DNA of 41,063 nt. It comes from an uncultured Oscillibacter sp. (GTDB lineage: Bacteria; Bacillota; Clostridia; Oscillospirales; Oscillospiraceae). Location: assembly GCA_910585245.1 (NCBI GenBank), contig CAJUCO010000022.1, forward strand, positions 1 through 41,063, written 5' to 3'. Shown piece after piece: positions 35,903 through 41,063 of the stretch; the stretch's first letter is position 1; each line of letters starts with the position of its first letter. The notes under the pieces were generated by a model. The model saw nothing but the letters and a program-made list of their open reading frames with translations, was not told where the DNA came from and searched no databases. Made by a program: the position numbers and the translations under genes.

Positions 35903-37231
35903 GTGGAGGGCACCCTGATCTTTCTGGAGCGTCTGGCGGAGTATGTCATGCTCAGCCTTGTGAATTTGCCCTGGTTCCTCCTGGGGCTGGCCAGCGGCCT
36001 TTTTCTCTTCCGCCTCCTCTCCGCCTTTCTCCCGGTGAAGCCCCGCCGGACCTGGCGGGTTGGACTAATTTTCTCGCTGACCGTAATTTCCGGGCAGATC
36101 ATCTGGCTGGGGGACACGAACCTTCTCTTCACGCTGCTGGCCTTTGTCCCGCTGCTTATGCTGTCCTCCCGGGGGAACCGGGTGGGGCGGCTGGCGGTGA
36201 CGGTCATTTTCTTCTGCCTGATCATGCCCGTCAACGCCGTGCTGGACACCTACTACGCCCCCGCCATGGCCCATTTCGGCTTGGACAACGTATTTTACTT
36301 CACGGATAAATTCATCCGTCCCGGCGTCTGGGGCCTTTTGTACCTGGCGGCCCGGAAGCGCCTGCCGGAGAAGCCGCCCCAGCTCTCCCCCCGGTTTTGG
36401 AATCTGGTGCTGCTCCTGGCCGCCATGCCCTTCAGCGCCCTGCTGGCGGTGGTGCTGCTGCCCCTCCTCCAGTCGGATTACATCTACAGCGACTTCCTCC
36501 TCCACGGGCTGATTATGAATCTGGGGGTGGCGGTACTCCCCTTCATCTTCCTCACCGCCTTGGCCCTGCTGTACGCCATATTGGTGCTGGAAAAGCACCA
36601 GCGGCTGGAGGAGGCGGAGCGGCTGGCCTCCCTCCGGGAGAGCTACTACCAGGGTCTCCGGCGGGAGGAGCGGCAGGTCCGCACCCTCCGCCACGACCTC
36701 CGCAACCACCTGACGGCCCTCCGGGGCCTGGTGGAACTGGGGGCGGGGGACCGGGCCCTTCAGTACATCGACCAGCTGGCGGACTCCTCCGCCCTCCGGG
36801 GGGGAAAGCGGCTGTGCGAAAACGACGCGGCCAACGCCGTCCTCTCCGCCAAGGCGGAGGCCATGGGCCGGACGGGCCTCACGGCGGACTTTTCCGTGTC
36901 CCTGCCCAAGGCGCTGCCCCTGGCGGAGGTGGACCTGTGCGCCCTGCTTGGAAACGCCGTGGACAACGCCATGGAGGCGGCGGAGGGGGCGGAGGACAAG
37001 ACGGTCCTCCTCCGCTGCCGGACGGAGAAGGGGCTTTTCATGCTCCGGGTGGAAAACGCCTACGCCGGGGACCTCTCCCCAGACCTTGCCACCACCAAGG
37101 CGGACAAGGCCTCTCACGGCTTTGGCCTGGCGGGGATGCGGGAAATCGCAGAGCGCTTAGGCGGCTCCCTGGAGACCCGGGCCGGAGGGGGGCGGTTTCA
37201 GCTGGTGGTATGCCTCCCCTTATCGCCATAA
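35903..37231 (+). CDS. GHKL-type sensor histidine kinase (AgrC/NatK-like)
   Basis: A 442-residue membrane kinase with six or seven N-terminal helices (about 15-235) and no extracellular domain, a coiled linker ('LEKHQRLEEAERLASLRESYYQGLRREERQVR'), a dimerisation helix with His in 'TLRHDLRNHLTALRGLVELG' and a GHKL ATPase domain ('LCALLGNAVDNAMEAAE', 'HGFGLAGMREIAERLGG'). This architecture senses peptides or membrane state. The start is GTG with GGAGGG inside the preceding gene. Its partner is the LytTR regulator. Likely targets include the divergent TraX-ABC genes, by position only. The stop lies in the T-run side of the atp-operon terminator. Confidence 0.9.
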   Translation: MEGTLIFLERLAEYVMLSLVNLPWFLLGLASGLFLFRLLSAFLPVKPRRTWRVGLIFSLTVISGQIIWLGDTNLLFTLLAFVPLLMLSSRGNRVGRLAVTVIFFCLIMPVNAVLDTYYAPAMAHFGLDNVFYFTDKFIRPGVWGLLYLAARKRLPEKPPQLSPRFWNLVLLLAAMPFSALLAVVLLPLLQSDYIYSDFLLHGLIMNLGVAVLPFIFLTALALLYAILVLEKHQRLEEAERLASLRESYYQGLRREERQVRTLRHDLRNHLTALRGLVELGAGDRALQYIDQLADSSALRGGKRLCENDAANAVLSAKAEAMGRTGLTADFSVSLPKALPLAEVDLCALLGNAVDNAMEAAEGAEDKTVLLRCRTEKGLFMLRVENAYAGDLSPDLATTKADKASHGFGLAGMREIAERLGGSLETRAGGGRFQLVVCLPLSP

Positions 37232-37265
37232 AAAACGCGCCCCCTCCCGGATGGGAAGGGGCGCG
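37230..37265 (-). terminator. Strong minus-strand terminator at the end of the kinase gene
   Basis: CGCGCCCC-C-TCCC / GGAT / GGGA-A-GGGGCGCG (37236-37248 with 37253-37265), followed on the minus strand by TTTTTT. It is the clearest intrinsic terminator for transcription coming down the atp operon. It overlaps the kinase stop codon. Confidence 0.8.
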
Positions 37266-37266
37266 T

Positions 37267-37298
37267 CAGGCTGGCGAAAAAAGATTTTCGCCAGCCTG
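37267..37298. other. 14-bp hairpin next to repeat copy 2
   Basis: CAGGCTGGCGAAAA / AAGA / TTTTCGCCAGCCTG, perfect. Its 3' arm runs 4 bases into the two-hairpin repeat. It has no counterpart at copy 1. Confidence 0.7.
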
Positions 37299-37396
37299 AG
37301 CAAGTTTTCAAAACCTTTGAAAATGTTTTGAAAACTTATGATTGAAAACGAAAGGAACCCCTCCTGGGTTCCTCTCGTAACTCTCTTCCTTCCCGC
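37295..37396 (+). repeat. Two-hairpin intergenic repeat, copy 2
   Basis: A 102-base element aligning end to end with 15536-15635. Hairpin A: AAGTTTTCAAAAC (37302-37314) with GTTTTGAAAACTT (37325-37337). Hairpin B: ACGAAAGGAACCC (37348-37360) with GGGTTCCTCTCGT (37366-37378), one A-C mismatch. Both copies have the same orientation and lie after plus-strand gene ends. The remaining bases to 37463 hold another GC-rich dyad (GCGCCC/GGGCGC near 37430-37460) just after atpC. Confidence 0.8.
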
Positions 37397-37463
37397 CGGG
37401 GAAGGTCTTTACGGTTTTTCCACACTCTGACGCGCCCTCTCTCACGGAGAAGGGGGCGCTTCC

Positions 37464-37874
37464 CTATTTGATTTCCGTACCCTTGACCCGCAGGCGGTTC
37501 ATGGCCCGGGCCAGGGTGGCCTGGGCCAGCCGGTACTCCTGGCGGCTCTTTTTCTGGAGCATGGCCTCCCGTGCCTCATCGGCCTCCCGGCGGGCCCGGG
37601 CGGCGTCGATCTCCTCCGGCCGCTCCACGGAGTCCACCAGCACCAGCACCTCGTTTTTCTCAATCTTCACCAGACCGGAGGACACCGCCGCCAGCTCCAC
37701 GGGTCCCTCCGGCGTTTGAAAGCGCAAAGTTCCCGGCCGCACAGCGGCGATCATGTCGCTGTGGTGGGCCAGGATGCCCTGCTCCCCGTCGCTGGTGGGA
37801 ACGGCCATCCGGAGGCAGGGCCCCTCGTAAAAGGTCCGGTCCGCCGCCAGAATGTGGGCCTGAAACACGTCCAT
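37464..37874 (-). CDS. atpC: F1-ATPase epsilon subunit
   Basis: A 136-residue central-stalk subunit. N-terminal beta sandwich 'FQAHILAADRTFYEGPCLRMAVPTSDGEQGILAHHSDMIAAVRPGTLRF' with the conserved 'GEQGILAHHS' loop, and a C-terminal helical hairpin from about residue 85 ('ARARREADEAREAM...ATLARAMNRLRV') that can inhibit ATP hydrolysis. The ATG at 37874 shares one base with the atpD stop (TGATG), so translation is coupled; a GTG directly before it is less likely. Last gene of the atp operon. Confidence 0.95.
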   Translation of the reverse strand: MDVFQAHILAADRTFYEGPCLRMAVPTSDGEQGILAHHSDMIAAVRPGTLRFQTPEGPVELAAVSSGLVKIEKNEVLVLVDSVERPEEIDAARARREADEAREAMLQKKSRQEYRLAQATLARAMNRLRVKGTEIK

Positions 37875-39277
37875 CACGCCTCACCTGCCTCAATCTTTTT
37901 CGCCTTCTCCACCACGTCCCGCCAGCCGCCCACGTTGTAGAAGGCCGCCTCCGGGTACTGGTCCAGCTCGCCGTTCGCCAACTTCTCAAAGCTCTCCAGG
38001 GTGTCCCTCAGGGGCACATAGACCCCCGGGAGACCGGTGAACTTCTCCGCCACCGTGGTGGGCTGGGCAAAGAAGCGCTGGAGCCTCCGGGCCCGGGCCA
38101 CGGTTTTCTGGTCCTCCTCGCTGAGTTCGTCCATGCCCAAAATGGCGATGATGTCCTGGAGCTCCATGTACTTTTCCAAAATCTCCTGGCAGGCCCGGGC
38201 CACCCGGTAGTGCCGCTGTCCCACCACGTCCGCCTCCAGAATCCGGGAGGAGGAGGCCAGGGGATCCACCGCCGGGTAAATGCCCTGCTCGGAGATCTTC
38301 CGGCTCAAAACGGTGGTGGCGTCCAGATGGGCGAAGGTGGTGGCGGTGGCCGGGTCCGTCAGGTCGTCGGCGGGGACATAGACCGCCTGAACGGAGGTGA
38401 CGGAGCCGTTTTTCGTGGAGGTAATCCGCTCTTGAAGCTCCCCCATCTCATTGGCCAAGGTGGGCTGATAGCCCACGGCGGAGGGCATCCTTCCCAAGAG
38501 GGTGGAGACCTCGCTTCCCGCCTGGACAAAGCGGAAGATGTTGTCGATGAACAAAAGCACGTCCTTGTGCTCCTTGTCCCGGAAATGCTCCGCCATGGTA
38601 AGCCCCGCCAGGGCCACCCGCATCCGAACGCCGGGGGACTCGTTCATCTGGCCGAAGACCAGGGCGGTTTTCTCGCTGACGCCGCTCTCCCGCATCTCCC
38701 GCCAGAGGTCGTTGCCCTCCCGGCTCCGCTCGCCCACGCCGGTGAAGATGGAATAGCCCCCGTGCTCCGTGGCCACGTTGTGGATAAGCTCTTGAATGAG
38801 CACGGTCTTGCCCACTCCCGCGCCGCCAAACAGGCCGATCTTGCCCCCCCGGGGATAGGGCTCCAAGAGGTCGATGACCTTGATGCCCGTCTCCAGGATC
38901 TCCACCGCCGGACTCTGCTCGTCAAAGGCCGGGGGCTTGCGGTAGATGCTCTTTACCGGCGTGCCCTCCGGCACCGGGCCGCCGCCGTCGATGGGCTGGC
39001 CCAGGACGTTGAACATCCGCCCCAGGGTGGCCGTGCCCACAGGCACCTCGATGGTCTTGTCCGGCACGTCCACCGCAAGGCCCCGGGCCAGCCCCTCGCT
39101 GGGGGAGAGCATGACGCAGCGCACCGTGTTCTTTCCCACGTGCTGGGCCACCTCCATCACCCGCAAGCCCCCGTCCTTCTCCACGGTCAGCTCCTCCCGC
39201 AGCCGGGGAAGGGCCCCGCTTTGTATCTCCACGTCCACCACGGGGCCGGATATCTGTACAATAATGCCTCGTTCCAA
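37874..39277 (-). CDS. atpD: F1-ATPase beta subunit
   Basis: A 467-residue catalytic subunit, full length. P-loop 'GGAGVGKT' at 151-158 (Lys157), catalytic 'GERSREGNDLW', Walker B 'DVLLFIDNIFRFVQAGSEVSTLLGRMPSAVGYQPTL', and DELSEED-like 'GMDELSEEDQ' near the C-terminus. It makes or hydrolyses ATP with the alpha subunit in the F1 head. It lies 6 bp after atpG and overlaps atpC by one base. Relatively low sequence conservation in the N-terminal barrel is normal for clostridial enzymes. Confidence 0.98.
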   Translation of the reverse strand: MERGIIVQISGPVVDVEIQSGALPRLREELTVEKDGGLRVMEVAQHVGKNTVRCVMLSPSEGLARGLAVDVPDKTIEVPVGTATLGRMFNVLGQPIDGGGPVPEGTPVKSIYRKPPAFDEQSPAVEILETGIKVIDLLEPYPRGGKIGLFGGAGVGKTVLIQELIHNVATEHGGYSIFTGVGERSREGNDLWREMRESGVSEKTALVFGQMNESPGVRMRVALAGLTMAEHFRDKEHKDVLLFIDNIFRFVQAGSEVSTLLGRMPSAVGYQPTLANEMGELQERITSTKNGSVTSVQAVYVPADDLTDPATATTFAHLDATTVLSRKISEQGIYPAVDPLASSSRILEADVVGQRHYRVARACQEILEKYMELQDIIAILGMDELSEEDQKTVARARRLQRFFAQPTTVAEKFTGLPGVYVPLRDTLESFEKLANGELDQYPEAAFYNVGGWRDVVEKAKKIEAGEA

Positions 39278-39283
39278 AATCGG

Positions 39284-40180
39284 TTACCTCCCCTTTGTCT
39301 GGCGCTGGGCCCGGGCCCCGGCGGAGATCTCCGTGATCTCCTGGGTGATGGCCGCCTGCCGCACCCGGTTGTAGTGAAGGGACAGCTCCCCCAGGAGCTT
39401 TTCCGCGTTCCGGTCCGCGTTGTCCATGGCGGTCATCCGGGCGTTTTGCTCGCAGCAAAAGCTGTCGATCAGGGCGCTGTAGATAAAGCCGGTGACATAG
39501 CTTCGCATAATGCTGTCCAGCACGGCTCCCACGCCGGGATAGAACTCAAACCGCTCCGTCATGGCCCCCTCCCCCGGCGGGGCCCCGGCAAAGTGGGTCC
39601 GGTGGAGGGGCAAAAGCCGGGTGGAGCGGGCCTGGGCGCTCATGGCGCTTTCCATGTCCGTGTAAATGAGGTAGATCTCCCGGAGCTCCCCCCGGTCATA
39701 GCCGTCCAGCAGCAGGGCGCTGATCTCCCGGGCCCGGGCCATGGTGGGGTTTTGTGCGGTGTAGAGAAAGCTGTGCTCAATGGGGATTTTCCGCTGGTCG
39801 AAAAACCGCCGCCCATATTCCCCCACCACAAAGAGCTTCGTGTCCGGGTGCCGCGCCAAAAGGCGCTGGGCCTCCCGGATGGCGTTTTGGTTATAGGCCC
39901 CCGCCAGCCCCTTGTCCGCGGTGATGAGGAGGCAGCCATAGGTTCCCTCCAGCGGCGCGCCGTCGCCCAGGGGATAGAAAAAGCGGCTGTCCACGTTGTA
40001 GGCCGTGTGAAAAATCCGCCGGATCTCCCCCCGGAGGGCCTGGAAATAGGGCCGGGTCTGGTCCAGCTCCTGCCGGGCCCGGCGGAGCTTGGTGGAGGCG
40101 ATTAAATACATGGCGTTGGTGATCTTCCGGGTCTGCCCCACGCTTTCCATGTGGGTTTTGATCTCCTTGGTTCCCGCCAT
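39284..40180 (-). CDS. atpG: F1-ATPase gamma subunit
   Basis: A 298-residue rotor-shaft subunit. 'KEIKTHMESVGQTRKITNAMYLIASTKLRRAR' is the N-terminal helix and 'RMTAMDNADRNAEKLLGELSLHYNRVRQAAITQEITEISAGA' the C-terminal helix of the coiled-coil shaft; 'LLITADKGLAGAYNQNAI' is the conserved Rossmann-like segment. The ATG at 40180 starts one base after the atpA stop. The family's usual length is about 285-300, so it is complete. Confidence 0.95.
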   Translation of the reverse strand: MAGTKEIKTHMESVGQTRKITNAMYLIASTKLRRARQELDQTRPYFQALRGEIRRIFHTAYNVDSRFFYPLGDGAPLEGTYGCLLITADKGLAGAYNQNAIREAQRLLARHPDTKLFVVGEYGRRFFDQRKIPIEHSFLYTAQNPTMARAREISALLLDGYDRGELREIYLIYTDMESAMSAQARSTRLLPLHRTHFAGAPPGEGAMTERFEFYPGVGAVLDSIMRSYVTGFIYSALIDSFCCEQNARMTAMDNADRNAEKLLGELSLHYNRVRQAAITQEITEISAGARAQRQTKGR

Positions 40181-40181
40181 C

Positions 40182-41063
40182 TCAGCCGCCCCTCTTCTTC
40201 CAGCTCTCCAGGGCCCGCCGGGCCAGAGAGACAATCTCCTCCCGGTCCTCCGGGGCCAGCCGGCCCGTGCGGTCAATCCGGCCGCAAAGATCCGGGGCCT
40301 CCTCCTCCACCGCCGCAAACAGGTGGGCCCGGAAGGCGTCCATCTCCTCCAGGGGCACCTCCTGCATCACGCGGGCCATGGCGGACACCAGGACGACCAC
40401 CTGCTGGTGCTGGGACAGCGGGGCGTACCGGGGCTGGCGCAAAAGGCGCATAAGCCCCTGCCCATAGCGGAGCTGGCGCTTGGTGGCGTCGTCCAGGTCG
40501 CTGGAAAACTGGGTGAAAACCTCCATCTCCCGGTACTGGGCCAAATCCAGCCGGAGGGTTCCCACCGCCTTTTTCATGGCCTTGGTCTGGGCATCGCCTC
40601 CCACCCGGGAGACGGAGAGGCCCACATTGACGGCGGGCCGCTGGCCCGCGAAGAACAGATCGCTCTCCAGGAAAATCTGCCCGTCGGTGATGGAGATGAT
40701 ATTGGTGGGAATGTAGGCGGAGACGTCTCCCGCCTGGGTCTCCACAATGGGTAGCGCGGTCATGCTGCCGCCCCCCAGCTCGTCGGAGAGGTGGGCCGCC
40801 CGCTCCAAAAGGCGGGAGTGGAGGTAGAACACGTCGCCGGGGTAGGCCTCCCGCCCCGGGGACCGCTCCAAAAGCAGGCTCAGTGTCCGGTAGGCGATGG
40901 CGTGCTTGCTCAAATCGTCGTAGACAATCAGCACATCCCGGCCCTGGCGCATGAAGTGCTCTCCCAGGGCGCACCCCGCGTAGGGGGCGATGTACTGCAA
41001 GGCGGCGGAGGCGCTGGCCGGGGCGGTGACCACGGCGGTGTACTCCATGGCCCCCCGGCGGCT
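40182..41063 (-). CDS. atpA: F1-ATPase alpha subunit (C-terminal part, cut by the window edge)
   Basis: The last 293 codons of atpA; the 5' part lies beyond 41063. Visible: 'MEYTAVVTAPASASAALQYIAPYAGCALGEHFM', 'DVLIVYDDLSKHAIAYRTLSLLL' (Walker B region), 'RSPGREAYPGDVFYLHSRLLERAA', 'IPTNIISITDGQIFLE', and 'PAVNVGLSVSRVGGDAQTKAMK' with the arginine finger in SxSRVGG. The P-loop is outside. It is the regulatory nucleotide-binding subunit of the F1 head and precedes atpG, the standard order. Confidence 0.97.
   Translation of the reverse strand, partial: SRRGAMEYTAVVTAPASASAALQYIAPYAGCALGEHFMRQGRDVLIVYDDLSKHAIAYRTLSLLLERSPGREAYPGDVFYLHSRLLERAAHLSDELGGGSMTALPIVETQAGDVSAYIPTNIISITDGQIFLESDLFFAGQRPAVNVGLSVSRVGGDAQTKAMKKAVGTLRLDLAQYREMEVFTQFSSDLDDATKRQLRYGQGLMRLLRQPRYAPLSQHQQVVVLVSAMARVMQEVPLEEMDAFRAHLFAAVEEEAPDLCGRIDRTGRLAPEDREEIVSLARRALESWKKRGG

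Noticed and set aside
37571..40105. An 844-codon open frame antisense to atpG, atpD and atpC.
   Set aside because: It is a by-product of GC-rich codons in the atp genes: low-complexity Gly/Pro/His/Leu content, no ribosome site, and the opposite strand encodes unmistakable F1-ATPase subunits.
1..41063. CRISPR arrays, tRNA or rRNA genes, intact insertion sequences.
   Set aside because: No regularly spaced repeats, tRNA-like cloverleaf ends, rRNA stretches or transposase motifs were recognised by eye on either strand.

Overview
The window looks like chromosome from a high-GC, endospore-forming Clostridia member, most likely a gut Oscillospiraceae/Ruminococcaceae-type commensal. The reasons are very GC-rich coding DNA with strong AGGAGG-type ribosome sites, a SpoIIID sporulation regulator, an S-layer-homology surface protein, an ECF vitamin transporter subunit, a GH112 phosphorylase for mucin/milk-oligosaccharide disaccharides, and a vanG-like cluster in the vanR-S-G-XY-T order known from Clostridioides difficile. 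This placement is inference from gene content; no rRNA is present to confirm it.

Layout. (1) 1-1293, minus: a T-box leader with its own consensus promoter, pointing out of the window and probably sensing tRNA-Cys; a small HMA-fold protein; a DivIVA-like coiled-coil protein. (2) 1432-9271: a galacto-N-biose/lacto-N-biose operon (minus: solute-binding lipoprotein, two permeases, a two-helix membrane protein, GH112 phosphorylase), a divergent AraC regulator, and a second AraC regulator convergent to the first. (3) 9373-9667: an 81-residue unknown protein closed by a strong terminator. (4) 9681-15527: a complete D-Ala-D-Ser type glycopeptide-resistance cluster (vanR, vanS, D-Ala-D-Ser ligase, vanXY, vanT), followed by a two-hairpin repeat element that recurs at 37295-37396. 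(5) 15747-18169: pyrG from a consensus promoter, then a lipoprotein. (6) 18205-19250: a divergent XRE regulator / 84-residue protein pair flanked by two near-identical 19-bp operators, then about 430 bases of hairpin-rich DNA with no convincing gene. (7) 19251-22596: M24 peptidase, ArsC/Spx-like protein, Dus enzyme, DUF975 membrane protein. (8) 22663-24747: MocR-type regulator lacking the PLP lysine, convergent and overlapping with an ECF S component. (9) 24847-27650, minus: P-loop kinase, DUF3842 protein and Fe-S aldo-keto reductase, from a MerR-like promoter. (10) 27697-31242: spoIIID, a small companion gene, an LCP-family enzyme, and an SLH/transglutaminase-like secreted protein. (11) 31276-37231: FtsX-type ABC exporter with a TraX-like membrane protein (minus) and a divergent LytTR/GHKL two-component system (plus). 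(12) 37464-41063, minus: the distal F1-ATPase genes atpC, atpD, atpG and the 3' part of atpA.

How the parts work together. The GH112 operon imports host-derived beta-1,3-galactosyl-HexNAc disaccharides and cleaves them with phosphate. The van cluster makes D-Ser (VanT), joins it to D-Ala (ligase) and removes normal D-Ala-D-Ala ends (VanXY), under VanRS control. Its base composition matches its surroundings, so it looks resident rather than freshly acquired. No tRNA, rRNA, CRISPR array or intact transposase was seen.

The best candidates for something undescribed are non-coding: the covarying two-hairpin repeat, the switchable hairpins between vanS and the ligase gene, the operator-flanked XRE divergon and the structured stretch after it.
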